From BOG-1112 sp964611335 (GTDB taxonomy: Bacteria > Bdellovibrionota_B > Oligoflexia > Oligoflexales > Bog-1112), in assembly GCA_964611335.1 (NCBI GenBank), contig CAZSXR010000001.1:62001-126000 (forward strand): 64,000 nucleotides of DNA, read 5' to 3'. The notes beneath the pieces were generated by a model, which searched no databases, was not told where the DNA came from, and was given only the letters and a program-made list of their open reading frames with translations. Both the position numbers and the translations under genes were made by a program. Below, one piece after another: positions 1-8,917 of the stretch (positions are counted from its first letter, which is position 1; each line of letters starts with the position of its first letter).

Positions 1-2819
1 AAATAGGAACCTTCCGTCAGAGCTACGGCTGATGCAAAACGTGGCTTGTCAGAAATGAGGGCAAGCTCTCCAAAATATTTGTTTTCTTCGAGCTTTGCTA
101 TCTCTTTTTCCCCCTTCTTGATCGCAACGCTTCCTGAATTGATAATGTAAAGTCCATCTCCCTGATCTCCTTCTTTGAAAATAATTTCTCCTTCGGCCAT
201 ATCTTCCATAGAAATGGATTCGGATAAAATCTGAAGCATTTCTACTGCTAGAGTAGAAAAGAGGTTGATCTTACGCAATTTGCTAAGCATGTAGAAAGAA
301 TCCATCTTCTTATCCTCGATGTCGTAGATAAATTTTTTGAGCCAGGTGTCTCTAGAATCAGAAATAGTACAGGTTTTGTAAACGCGCTTGCCACCCAATA
401 ATTTTGCAAGAAGGGCTGTGAGGTGTCTGTTTGTTATTTTGGAATCGAGAAGTTCAACTGCAAGTGCTCGTTTCGGATTGCTTTTATTTTGTGTAGCCGC
501 GAGTAGGGGGACGACATTGAGGACATCTCGTGAGCCTGTAATCGTAGTGACATAATAGAGTATGCGTTGTCGAATCAGTCGTGTTCTGGATTTTATTTCT
601 GCTTTGATAATGTCGAGATCGTATTGTTTGGAAATATTTTTTAAAAGGATGAATTCTTCTAAATCTTTTTCGATTTGTGTAATGAGAAATAATTTGAAAT
701 CTCGCGAAAATCTTTTTTTCACACTTCTATAGGCAATGTATTTTGCAAGAACGTTAATGGATACGTAATCGTTCGTATTCTGAATAAAACCACGTAGAGA
801 GTTTTCAGCTTTTGGTGTGCCGATTTTAATGAGTAAGTAGATGCAATTAATTTTTTTTCTATAACTGGATTCAAGATAGTAGCGTGTCTCTATAGGTTGT
901 AAGGCCTCGTTTCCAAAACCAATGAGGACTTGGTTGACTTCGTTTAATACATCTCTCTTTCCAAGGAGTTTGTAAACGGATTCGAGAACACGTGTGCCAG
1001 AATTGATATTTACCTGCTGCAAGGCAAGTTTTTTACTTGCAAGGTGGGGGCTTTCTATAAATTTGACAAGGTAAGCTTCTTTATCAATGTTTTTAACTTC
1101 ATTTAAAAGCATGAGAAACCAGATTTCATCTTCTTCGGAGTTTGAATTTAATATCTGGGTGAGGAACTGAATTCCTAAGTTATATTCTTCTAAATTTCCC
1201 TGTTTGATGTAGATCAGAGCTGCGATAGCTTTTAAGGGTATTTCAGTGCTTTTAAAAAGCTCTGCTGCATGTTGTGTAAGGTTGATAGAGCCCTCGGTGG
1301 TTAGATAGACAGCTATGTACCATTTAGCCTGAACATTATGGGTGTTTAGAAAGGCGTTGAGTTCCACACTTGCGAATTCTTTCTGTTCAGGATGTGACGC
1401 TACTATTTTTGCAGCTTCAGTCTGAAGAGTGGGGTCTTCCATAGTGAGTAGGTTCGAAATGCTGAGAGGACAGGGGATGGAATGGTTTTCTTTAAGCATC
1501 TGAACACCGAAGTATAGAAGTTCAAAGTCTGGTGATTCAAAAGCCTTATTTACGACATTGAGAGATTGTTCAGAGCCTGTCGAAAATTCGCTGATCTCTG
1601 AAGGGGTAAATCGTCTTGCAAAAATGGATTTGGCAAGTTCTTTGGAATAGTTGCTCATCAAAGAACGGCAAAGGTAGACGGAGATTGCACTGATGGCAAT
1701 GATTATGAAGACGCTGGCATTTATAAGATGCCAGTAAGTAAGGACAAGAATAATTAATGAGGAAAGACAAATGGAAATAGGTTTTAAAATGCCATTAAGA
1801 ACGAGTCTTCCATAATTTCGGAGTAAGGTTGGCAGGGCATTTAAATAAAGATTGTTAGAGAGATTGGCTGTTGTGTTTGTAAAGATGTTTTCTAGACAGA
1901 AGAGAATGGAGAAAAGAGTGAGACTGGGATGTATGCTTACTCCTATAGAGCAAACGAGAAGAATGAGAGGGTATAGAATGATCATTTTTTTGCTACTAAG
2001 AGCATTTAGTAAAAATCCGTTTAAATAAGCAAGAAGAGCTACAAAACAATTTGCAATGAGGAGCAGAGTACTTACGTAAGTTGTGATTTTATCTTTTCCG
2101 ACATTTTCTAAAATGCTTGCTTTCAGAGAAAAATCAACGAGTATGTTTAGAATAGAGTTCAAAGCGAAACATATTCCAAGAATTTTGAAGAGTTCATTTT
2201 TTTTCAAAATTTCAGCTGTATTGATGTGTTTGATCTCTTTCTCAGGCTGGAAGGATATGAATTGGGTGAGTTTTAAAATACAGAAGAGACTGAAAATTTC
2301 GAAAGCTGACATCAAACATAAAAGGGCAGGAGGTTGGAGCTTACCATTGAGTTGGGACATTATGATTCCCGTGCAAAAAGGTCCACCTGCGCAGGAAAGT
2401 TGAAACCACATGAAGTTAGATTTGAACTGCATAATGTTGAAAGTAGCAGAAACAAAGTACCATCCGAGAACAGATATAAGTGTTGTGTACATGAGAGTAA
2501 TGAGGCTTGTTGCGAAAGAAAATCCTGGAATATTAAGATTTAATAGAAAAGCGAAGAAAATCAGACTTAAAGTGGTTGTTATTTTGAAAATGAATGCAAA
2601 TTTTTTAGGCTGACGTGTTTGTATGTTGCTTGTTAGGGCAATGACTGTCATGAGTAATACAGCTTGAGAAAAATAGAAGAGAGGAAGAGAGCTTGCTTTG
2701 TAATGGGTAAGTAGGACTACGTTGACTAAGGTTTTTCCTATAAAAACGGAGCTTGCACCGAAAGCTAGGAGCAAACAGGAAAGGATCAATTTTTGTTTAT
2801 CCTGACGAAGAGCTTCCAA
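1..2819 (-). CDS. Npt-like nucleotide transporter with HEAT-like repeats and cNMP-binding domain (3' end cut off)
   Basis: About 939 codons are open from a TTG start (2819) to the window edge; the gene continues beyond position 1. TTG is chosen because AAAGGA lies 6 bases upstream and an in-frame TAA sits just before it. Residues 1 to about 390 are strongly hydrophobic with many membrane segments, and the last ones hold an LPxxxRxxxR...KP stretch recalling Npt1/Npt2-type ATP/ADP transporters. Residues about 400-830 read as amphipathic HEAT-like repeats. From about residue 855 a cyclic-nucleotide-binding fold follows, with FKEGDQGDGLYIINSG and YFGELALISDKPR. Fusions of a TLC-type transporter, HEAT repeats and a cNMP domain are known in several bacteria. 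The transported substrate is inferred; an MFS-like sensor protein is the alternative. Confidence 0.65.
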   Translation of the reverse strand, partial: MEALRQDKQKLILSCLLLAFGASSVFIGKTLVNVVLLTHYKASSLPLFYFSQAVLLMTVIALTSNIQTRQPKKFAFIFKITTTLSLIFFAFLLNLNIPGFSFATSLITLMYTTLISVLGWYFVSATFNIMQFKSNFMWFQLSCAGGPFCTGIIMSQLNGKLQPPALLCLMSAFEIFSLFCILKLTQFISFQPEKEIKHINTAEILKKNELFKILGICFALNSILNILVDFSLKASILENVGKDKITTYVSTLLLIANCFVALLAYLNGFLLNALSSKKMIILYPLILLVCSIGVSIHPSLTLFSILFCLENIFTNTTANLSNNLYLNALPTLLRNYGRLVLNGILKPISICLSSLIILVLTYWHLINASVFIIIAISAISVYLCRSLMSNYSKELAKSIFARRFTPSEISEFSTGSEQSLNVVNKAFESPDFELLYFGVQMLKENHSIPCPLSISNLLTMEDPTLQTEAAKIVASHPEQKEFASVELNAFLNTHNVQAKWYIAVYLTTEGSINLTQHAAELFKSTEIPLKAIAALIYIKQGNLEEYNLGIQFLTQILNSNSEEDEIWFLMLLNEVKNIDKEAYLVKFIESPHLASKKLALQQVNINSGTRVLESVYKLLGKRDVLNEVNQVLIGFGNEALQPIETRYYLESSYRKKINCIYLLIKIGTPKAENSLRGFIQNTNDYVSINVLAKYIAYRSVKKRFSRDFKLFLITQIEKDLEEFILLKNISKQYDLDIIKAEIKSRTRLIRQRILYYVTTITGSRDVLNVVPLLAATQNKSNPKRALAVELLDSKITNRHLTALLAKLLGGKRVYKTCTISDSRDTWLKKFIYDIEDKKMDSFYMLSKLRKINLFSTLAVEMLQILSESISMEDMAEGEIIFKEGDQGDGLYIINSGSVAIKKGEKEIAKLEENKYFGELALISDKPRFASAVALTEGSY

Positions 2820-2951
2820 AGAATATCCTTTCTTATTTTACTCTTGCATGCTTAAGACTCTTGGTAATATCTATATCTTAGCATAATTGGCGCATGGGTT
2901 AGGCTTCGGTGTTTTCGATAGCAGAGTGCGTTTTTAGAAAGGTCTCAGTTT

Positions 2952-3404
2952 ATGCAAAATAAAATCATATCGACAAACCGAAAGGCCTATTTCGAATACG
3001 AAATTATGGAAAAATGGGAAGCGGGTGTGAGTCTTACAGGAACGGAGGTTAAAGCTCTACGAGATGGTCGTGTCAATCTTCAGGATGGATGGGTTGAAAT
3101 TACAGATCGATATGAAGCCTTTCTTCGGCAGGTTCACATCAGTCCTTACACTTTTGGAAATATCAACAATCATGAACCTCAACGTGCACGTAAGCTTTTA
3201 CTGAATAAGAGTGAATTGAAAAAATTATTTGTAAGCGTGAGGGAAAGGGGTTTGACCGTGGTTCCCCTTGGCATTTATTTTAAAGGTCAGCGTGTGAAAG
3301 TAGAGATTGGACTCGCTAGAGGAAAGAAAGTTCACGATAAGAGAGAATCGACTAAAGAACGTGAAGCAATGCGTGAAATGGATCGCGCTTTGAAAAAACG
3401 CTGA
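2952..3404 (+). CDS. smpB: SsrA-binding protein SmpB
   Basis: The 150-residue product is a full-length SmpB, the partner of tmRNA in rescuing stalled ribosomes. Typical family stretches are the N-terminal NRKAYFEYEI, the GTEVKALRDGRVNLQDG motif, and the basic C-terminal tail with HDKRESTKEREAMREMDRA that enters the empty mRNA channel. AGAAAGG lies 9 bases before the ATG. It is divergent from the transporter gene and converges on the outer-membrane protein gene with an 11-base gap. The tmRNA gene itself is not in this window. Confidence 0.97.
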   Translation: MQNKIISTNRKAYFEYEIMEKWEAGVSLTGTEVKALRDGRVNLQDGWVEITDRYEAFLRQVHISPYTFGNINNHEPQRARKLLLNKSELKKLFVSVRERGLTVVPLGIYFKGQRVKVEIGLARGKKVHDKRESTKEREAMREMDRALKKR

Positions 3405-3415
3405 TTTTCTAAAGT

Positions 3416-4072
3416 TTAAAGTCTGACCCTGACGCCAATTCTTCCTTCGTAAGCGTTATAAGAGCCTCTGTCGGAGAATCCATATTGAGTGAAGAAAAAT
3501 CCAAGAAGGAGGTCAATCGGGCTGTCGGTAGGCGCGATCAGCTGCGCTCCCAGTTGCCAGACGCTTCCTGTTTCAGATTTTGAATCTCCCAAGGTGCCTG
3601 TGTAGTCTGCAAGCGCTAAACCATAACCAAAACGCAGAAGTGCATAGAGATTTTCAGATACGTTATAGCCGTAACCTAACTTTGCTAGACCACCAATCTT
3701 AATGTTCATAGTGTTTTTAGAGTTACCGATCTGACCATGGAAGACCTCCATCCCAAAGTCTGCACGCGACCAACTGCTCACTGCTTTTACATAGCCCGCT
3801 TCGCCGACGATATCCCAGCTTGCTTTGGGATTTCCGTTTCCTCCATTCAGGTTACTAGAGCCGAAGCCAGTTCCGAGACCCAAATAGGAATGACTTTTTA
3901 CCTTTTTCACTTTGACATAGAGAGGGACAAGGGGTTCGTTTTTGTCATAGAGTTCAGGTGTGCTTGGCGGTGTGTATTCTTCAGCCATCGCCTTTTGCGC
4001 TGTCAGAGTTCCTGCGAGAGTTAACCCAGCGACACCTAATAGAATTCTACGGATACCTGCTTTCATATTCAT
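3416..4072 (-). CDS. Outer-membrane beta-barrel protein
   Basis: The 218-residue protein begins with a clear signal peptide (basic start, hydrophobic core, cleavage probably after ALA-like AMA near residue 30). The mature part alternates polar and apolar residues, with Gly/aromatic strands such as YLGLGTGFGSS and YALLRFGYGLALADYTG. It ends in GRIGVRVRL, a typical final barrel strand. It resembles small porin-like or OmpA/OmpW-size barrels of 8 strands; no specific function can be read. Two ATGs lie two codons apart (4072 and 4066), with AAGGGA upstream. A TTTACA/TATAGA pair about 15 bases apart upstream could be its promoter, but this is weak. Confidence 0.8.
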   Translation of the reverse strand: MNMKAGIRRILLGVAGLTLAGTLTAQKAMAEEYTPPSTPELYDKNEPLVPLYVKVKKVKSHSYLGLGTGFGSSNLNGGNGNPKASWDIVGEAGYVKAVSSWSRADFGMEVFHGQIGNSKNTMNIKIGGLAKLGYGYNVSENLYALLRFGYGLALADYTGTLGDSKSETGSVWQLGAQLIAPTDSPIDLLLGFFFTQYGFSDRGSYNAYEGRIGVRVRL

Positions 4073-4198
4073 AAGTCCCTTGCTTTCGTTAATAAATCTC
4101 TATAAGTATGACGGTTTACTGTAAATGTACCACCGAAAAGAAACTTCGAGTACCGGACCCAAGAATATATTAACATCCTAGTAAGGGAGAAAGAAAGC

Positions 4199-4354
4199 AT
4201 GTCGTCCCCAACCCGTAGATCCGAAGCAAAACGCAAAGCCAATCGTGCACGCAGCGCCGCAAAACGTAAGAACTTCTTAAATAAGCATGGTTCTACTCCC
4301 AAGTCTTTGACTTTGGATAAGCCTAACGCTAACGAAAAGGCGAATAAAAAGTAG
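4199..4354 (+). CDS. Small, very basic 51-residue protein
   Basis: A short gene with a GGGAG ribosome-binding site 9 bases before the ATG, ending one base before the plsC start, so the two are probably co-translated. The product is about one-third Lys/Arg (for example SEAKRKANRARSAAKRK), has no signal peptide and no cysteine, and looks like a nucleic-acid-binding or ribosome-associated small protein. The family was not recognised. The antisense reading of this region is also open but has no good start signal. Confidence 0.6.
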   Translation: MSSPTRRSEAKRKANRARSAAKRKNFLNKHGSTPKSLTLDKPNANEKANKK

Positions 4355-4355
4355 G

Positions 4356-5099
4356 ATGTTCCTGCTTAAGACCATTTATTTTGTCTCTATAGTGACTTTT
4401 GCGACTCTCTTTTATGCGTCTTGGGTCGCTCTGCTTAGTTTTGCATATTTTCTTTTGAGAAAACCTTTTCCCACAGATAAGGGCCATCGTATCGGAATCA
4501 GATGGGGCCAGACTATAATGGCTCTCACGCCTGGGTGGCGTGTACAAATCAGTGGTAAAGAGCATATCCCTCATTCCAAAATCCCCGTTGTCATTGTAGC
4601 CAATCATGAAAGCGCCGCAGATATTTTTGCGGTGTTTTTGCTTGCAATGCAGTTCAAATGGCTGGCGAAGAAAGAGTTATTTGACGTCCCTATTTTGGGT
4701 TTTTGCATGCGTAAATTGGGCTATATTGCTGTCAAACGTGGTGACAAAAGTGCGCATGTTCGTGCTTTGAAGGAGTGTGATAGGTGGATTCGAAATGGTT
4801 TTTCCGTTCTCTTTTTTCCTGAAGGAACTCGTTCTTTGGATGGCAAACCGAAGAAATTTAAAATCGGTGCTTTTAAACTTGCCTCTGATACTAAGTCTTC
4901 CATCTTACCTGTAGTTTTATCTGGATCAGGCAAACTGCTTCGCAAGGGGAGTTTGTGTCCAAACTCTGCGACTCTCAAAATTCGTGTTTTACCCCTTGTT
5001 GCTTTGCAAGAGGCAGAGAGTGTTGATGCTTTTACACTTCGTGTGCAAGAACTTATTGTCGCAGAGCATACTAAGCTGAGTCATGAAAACAAATCCTAA
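4356..5099 (+). CDS. plsC: 1-acyl-sn-glycerol-3-phosphate acyltransferase (PlsC family)
   Basis: The 247-residue membrane enzyme adds the second acyl chain to lysophosphatidic acid in phospholipid synthesis. Hydrophobic residues 1-35 form the N-terminal anchor. The NHxxxxD catalytic motif is present as NHESAAD (residues 83-89) and the glycerol-phosphate-binding FPEGTRS motif at residues 154-160. Its start follows the small basic gene after one base, and its end overlaps the next gene by 17 bases. The general PlsC fold is certain; a role as a remodelling acyltransferase rather than the main PlsC cannot be excluded. Confidence 0.9.
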   Translation: MFLLKTIYFVSIVTFATLFYASWVALLSFAYFLLRKPFPTDKGHRIGIRWGQTIMALTPGWRVQISGKEHIPHSKIPVVIVANHESAADIFAVFLLAMQFKWLAKKELFDVPILGFCMRKLGYIAVKRGDKSAHVRALKECDRWIRNGFSVLFFPEGTRSLDGKPKKFKIGAFKLASDTKSSILPVVLSGSGKLLRKGSLCPNSATLKIRVLPLVALQEAESVDAFTLRVQELIVAEHTKLSHENKS

Positions 5100-6318
5100 G
5101 TCTGTACATGTTTATATAGGTGGTGGTGCAGCAGGTTATTTTGCTGCAATCAATGCTGCTGAATACAATCCTCATATCCATCACATTCTATTGGAAGCAA
5201 CTCATCGTCCAATGACCAAGATTAAAATTTCTGGTGGGGGTCGTTGCAACGTTACACATCACTGTTTTGATATTCGAGATTTGGTCCGTAATTATCCAAG
5301 GGGTTCTAAAGAACTTCTGGGAGCTTTTACTCGGTTTCAACCGCGGGATACCATTACCTGGTTTGAAAAACGGGGAGTGGAACTCAAAGTTGAAGGTGAT
5401 GGACGTATGTTTCCTCTTACGAATAGCAGCGAGACTATTATTTCCTGTTTGAATGAGCAAATTCAAAGGTTGGGAGTTGATGTTCGTAAAGGTTCCAAAG
5501 TTAAAAAAATTATTAAAGTTGAAAATCACTTTCGCATAACCTTGCAAAATGAAGAAGAGTTGCTTGCTGACAAAATTCTTCTTGCAACAGGTAGCTTTCC
5601 CTTCTCCTACGAATTAGCATCTTCGCTCGGTCACTCAATTGTCTCACCGGTTCCTTCTCTTTTTACTTTTGAGTGTACCCATGTTTTATTGCAGGACATG
5701 ATGGGAACTTCATTTAAAAATGTTAGTTTACAGTTGGAAGTTTTATCAGATGGGAAAAATAAAAAATTTGATCAAAAGGGTCCCTTGCTTATCACGCATT
5801 GGGGTTTAAGTGGACCTGCTGTTTTAAAACTTTCAGCATTTGCAGCAAGAGATCTGTTTAATGCAGAATACGAAGCTATGCTTCGTGTAAACTGGTTGGG
5901 AATTTCTCACGAAGAGGAAGTTTTTGAAAAACTCTTATCTTTTAAAGATTCTCAAAAATTAATTTCAAGCACTCCGCTCTTTGAGCTTTCTAAAAGATTT
6001 TGGTTTCATTTGTTAACTTATCTTTTTAAAGAAAAAGTTAGCGCGAAGTGGTTAGAGTTTTCTAAGAAAGATTTGCGTCTTTTAGCAAAAACACTTTGTT
6101 CTACTGAAATCCAAATACAAGGAAAAGGTGTTTTTAAAGAAGAGTTTGTAACGTGCGGTGGTGTGAGTCTGAAAGAAGTGGACTTTAAAACTATGGAAAG
6201 CAAAGTTTGCCCAGGACTTTATTTTGCAGGAGAAATTTTGGATATAGACGGTATTACTGGTGGTTTTAATTTCCAAAATGCTTGGACGACCGCTTGGATT
6301 GCCTCCCAAAATATGTAA
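5083..6318 (+). CDS. YhiN/HI0933-family FAD-dependent flavoprotein
   Basis: The 411-residue protein has an N-terminal dinucleotide-binding loop GGGAAG (residues 13-18), the family hallmark KIKISGGGRCNVTH, and a C-terminal GEILDIDGITGGFNFQNAWTTAW segment that closes the FAD site. This is the HI0933/YhiN (BaiN-like) group of predicted NAD(P)/FAD oxidoreductases. The physiological reaction is not firmly known for most members. The ATG lies inside plsC (17-base overlap), indicating coupled translation. A strong terminator follows directly. Confidence 0.9.
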   Translation: MKTNPKSVHVYIGGGAAGYFAAINAAEYNPHIHHILLEATHRPMTKIKISGGGRCNVTHHCFDIRDLVRNYPRGSKELLGAFTRFQPRDTITWFEKRGVELKVEGDGRMFPLTNSSETIISCLNEQIQRLGVDVRKGSKVKKIIKVENHFRITLQNEEELLADKILLATGSFPFSYELASSLGHSIVSPVPSLFTFECTHVLLQDMMGTSFKNVSLQLEVLSDGKNKKFDQKGPLLITHWGLSGPAVLKLSAFAARDLFNAEYEAMLRVNWLGISHEEEVFEKLLSFKDSQKLISSTPLFELSKRFWFHLLTYLFKEKVSAKWLEFSKKDLRLLAKTLCSTEIQIQGKGVFKEEFVTCGGVSLKEVDFKTMESKVCPGLYFAGEILDIDGITGGFNFQNAWTTAWIASQNM

Positions 6319-6330
6319 AAAATAAAAAAG

Positions 6331-6400
6331 GGACGCGCACCTTAAATATACAATACGAACTTTCTTAGTGTTTTATATTTAAGGTGCGCGTCCTTTTTTT
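6331..6400. terminator. Strong rho-independent terminator with a 20-bp perfect stem
   Basis: Bases 6331-6350 (GGACGCGCACC then TTAAATATA) are perfectly complementary to 6374-6393, with a 23-base loop. An A-rich run precedes the stem and T8 follows it, so it could terminate in both directions. It closes the 4199-6318 transcription unit and separates it from the kinase-like gene. The stem is unusually long for a terminator. Confidence 0.85.
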
Positions 6401-6448
6401 TTCTTTTTTTGTTACAATAGAGAAAAGCAATCCACAAAAAGAGGGTTT

Positions 6449-8320
6449 ATGAAACGTATTGTGATTTTCCTCTCCTTAGGATTTTGTTTATTGACTCAAT
6501 GTAAGACGTCGAGATTTTTAACAAGTGAAAAAAATTCTCAAATTGTGGCCTCTCAAGTTGCAGTCTCTCAAGAGACAAAATCACTGACACTTTATTTGGA
6601 AGACACCAAGCAAATAGCTTCCATCAATCTTAGTTCTGACCAGAGTTTTGGGTTGCATTCTCCTCTTAGTTTTTTAAATCATTCTTATTTAGATGAAGCT
6701 AAAAAACAAGGTTTGAACGTCGTCGATTTTAGCTCTGATCTTTCGATGTATAATGTTTCTGACTCTTCTCTTCCTCCTTCATCTTGTTACAATGTAGGGA
6801 TTTATTCTTATCTGAGTGCTTCTCATAAAATTCAAAGTTTTCTTCTTAGTTCCTTTTCAGATAAATCAGCGTCGAGTGTAGTTCAGGCGGTTAAACTCAT
6901 CGATTTTCAGTATTGTGTAAAAGCTAAGACTGTAGAGATATATCTTGCTCAGAAATCTTTTGCATTCCCTTTGCTTCAGTATTTTGAAGGACGTGGTTTT
7001 ATTCTCCGCGATTCTCCTCAAGGTTTGGGGATGTTTGGAGGAAAGGCAGTTGTCGGAAAAGCTGAAATAAAAATTATTGAAGACTATGAAGGTGTGGTTA
7101 GAGCTCATGAAAGCATTCACCCTGTTGTACCCAAGCCTGCATCTGCGCACGCTTCGGAAGATCTTTTGGCTAGTTGGGTTCATATCGAGGGTCGAAAATA
7201 TGACTTTGATAATCTAACGGATCGATCTATGGATGACATGATCGTTGGGAATAGGGTTGATGAAGAGATTTATCATGAATTGAAGCTTGAACTTGGTGAC
7301 GCGAATGACATGAGTTGGGGAGCTTATTTCTCCAGTTGGACGAGTTGGGCACTTGGGTATAAGGCTGTCGATAAGTCTATAGGAGCAGGCGCTTTTGCTA
7401 AAGTTTACAAAGTCCAAATTCGAGGAAAAGATTATGCTGTACGAGTTGAAAAACTGAGTGGGGACAAAGTACGAGATAGGGGTTATGCATCCTATTTAAG
7501 GACGAATTATCTCGTTCAAAATGCGTTTGCAAAAGCGCATCCCGATGCTGGATTTATAGGTGTTCATTTAGCTTTCTATTCTGAAAAAAGCGGCGAGTTT
7601 ATAAGCGTCATGGAGTTGAAATCAGGAGGTGAGCTTTGGAATTATGTGCTTTCTAAGGATTATACTTTCAATTCACAAAAAGCAATTTTAATAGATCAAC
7701 TTCATAATCAACTCCATATCTATCATCAGGGCATTCCTATTGTATTTAAAGGAAAATCTTATACTTTGATGCTAGCTCATGGTGATATTAAACCTCAAAA
7801 TGTCGTGTTAGATGAGGCTCAAAAAAGTGCTAGCTTTATAGACTTTGGACTGAGTCGTCTTTTTGTTAGGGATCAAAGTGGAAATGTAGGGGAGTTAGTG
7901 GGAGGAGAAATCATTCCTGCAGTGTTGTCAAAGAATAATGCAATGAGGGGGACTCCTCAATTTAAGTCACCAGAGTTTTGGAAGATTATAGAGTCAGGAG
8001 AGCAAAAAACGGGAGCTGACTGTCTGCTAATAGAGATGAATGCTGATAATTATTCTGCAAATTTTGCATCTTACTTGAGTATTGTTCAAGAGCTCCCGCC
8101 TGGAATGCCAGCTCAACAAACTATGGAAAATATCAGCAAATTCACACAGAGTAGCGTAGAACTCAGAATGGATAAAGAAAGAAGCCTTGTGCCCATTCAG
8201 GATGTTATTAACGAAGGGACCTACGCTTGGCCACTGTTTGTTAAGTATGCTTATTTATATGACAAGCCTTACTTAGAGATTTCATCGATTCTGATTAAAA
8301 ATATGAAGAGGGTTCGGTGA
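6449..8320 (+). CDS. Exported lipoprotein with a protein-kinase-like domain
   Basis: The 623-residue product starts with a lipoprotein signal ending in the lipobox LLTQC (Cys19), so the protein should be anchored outside the inner membrane. Residues about 300-560 form an eukaryotic-type kinase fold: glycine loop GAGAFAKVYK (312-321), catalytic loop HGDIKPQN (444-451), DFG (465-467) and GTPQFKSPE in place of the APE segment. The VAIK lysine is replaced: the motif reads YAVRVEKL with Arg332. The N-terminal 280 residues match no family I recognise. The lipidated location is unusual because ATP is not available in the periplasm. The last 26 bases overlap the convergent gene 8295-8801. Confidence 0.8.
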   Translation: MKRIVIFLSLGFCLLTQCKTSRFLTSEKNSQIVASQVAVSQETKSLTLYLEDTKQIASINLSSDQSFGLHSPLSFLNHSYLDEAKKQGLNVVDFSSDLSMYNVSDSSLPPSSCYNVGIYSYLSASHKIQSFLLSSFSDKSASSVVQAVKLIDFQYCVKAKTVEIYLAQKSFAFPLLQYFEGRGFILRDSPQGLGMFGGKAVVGKAEIKIIEDYEGVVRAHESIHPVVPKPASAHASEDLLASWVHIEGRKYDFDNLTDRSMDDMIVGNRVDEEIYHELKLELGDANDMSWGAYFSSWTSWALGYKAVDKSIGAGAFAKVYKVQIRGKDYAVRVEKLSGDKVRDRGYASYLRTNYLVQNAFAKAHPDAGFIGVHLAFYSEKSGEFISVMELKSGGELWNYVLSKDYTFNSQKAILIDQLHNQLHIYHQGIPIVFKGKSYTLMLAHGDIKPQNVVLDEAQKSASFIDFGLSRLFVRDQSGNVGELVGGEIIPAVLSKNNAMRGTPQFKSPEFWKIIESGEQKTGADCLLIEMNADNYSANFASYLSIVQELPPGMPAQQTMENISKFTQSSVELRMDKERSLVPIQDVINEGTYAWPLFVKYAYLYDKPYLEISSILIKNMKRVR

Positions 8321-8801
8321 CGCTGCCAAAAAGTTGAGCTCTCTTGCGACGAATTTCCTCCTCAATGGATTTTGTAAGGTGAGGATTTTTTCTATATGCC
8401 ATAATCCTCATTCCTATAAGTTCCGATAGACTGAATCTTTCTAAATCAAAAGGAAGAGTTGGAGTTTCACAAATATAATCTTGGATGTTTTCTCTCGTGA
8501 GCAAAACCCCTCCCAAGGTGAAGCTTTCGATGGGACCTTCTACATTTGAAAATGTGACTTGATTTACCGATTCCACTTCGTTGGTTCCAAATTGTACACG
8601 GTTAACGGAACGAAGAGGATTCAAATTGTGAATGGTGATGGAAGAACTATGTCCGTTTGCATCCACGTGCATGTATACTCTATAGAAGTCCTCATCGATT
8701 TTTACAGTGCCGTTAATATCCCAATCGGCTTGGGCATAGACAAAGGAACTTGTCGAGAGTACTACAAACGAGAAACAAAGTTTTAGTAAAGACCGTCTCA
8801 T
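8295..8801 (-). CDS. Small periplasmic or secreted protein of unknown function
   Basis: The 168-residue reading begins at the ATG at 8801, preceded by AGAGG 7 bases upstream; an earlier in-frame start 11 codons upstream lacks such a site. Residues 1-23 are a signal peptide (MRRSLLKLCFSF...VYAQA). The mature part has beta-rich first and helical, charged second halves (SLSELIGMRIMAYRKNPHL, EEEIRRKRAQ). No family was recognised. It converges on and overlaps the end of the kinase-like gene by 26 bases, so the two transcripts would be antisense at their ends. Confidence 0.65.
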   Translation of the reverse strand: MRRSLLKLCFSFVVLSTSSFVYAQADWDINGTVKIDEDFYRVYMHVDANGHSSSITIHNLNPLRSVNRVQFGTNEVESVNQVTFSNVEGPIESFTLGGVLLTRENIQDYICETPTLPFDLERFSLSELIGMRIMAYRKNPHLTKSIEEEIRRKRAQLFGSVTEPSSYF

Positions 8802-8834
8802 GGGGGAACCTCTTGTTGTTTTAAAAAATTGCAA

Positions 8835-8906
8835 AGCCCTTCTAGCTGCGAAAAGAATCGAGAGTCAATATTTTTGAAAGGGCTGTGGAATAATTATGAG
8901 CAGCTA
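8835..8906 (+). promoter_or_regulatory. Possible pseudoknot directly upstream of a ribosome-binding site
   Basis: Two 7-bp complementary pairs interlock: AGCCCTT (8835-8841) with AAGGGCT (8878-8884), and TAGCTGC (8843-8849) with GCAGCTA (8900-8906). The order a-b-a'-b' is the topology of an H-type pseudoknot. The last base of the second pair touches the AAAGGAG ribosome-binding site (8906-8912) of the short ORF at 8918. The pairings are seen in the sequence; that they form in RNA and regulate anything is inference, and chance is possible. Confidence 0.3.
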
Positions 8907-8917
8907 AAGGAGACAGT

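Noticed and set aside
2083..2613. Three overlapping plus-strand open frames
   Set aside because: They lie opposite the continuous 939-codon membrane-protein frame on the minus strand, which shows clear domain structure.
4069..4302. 77-codon minus-strand frame upstream of the outer-membrane protein
   Set aside because: It is antisense to the 51-residue basic gene, which has the better ribosome-binding site and operon context.
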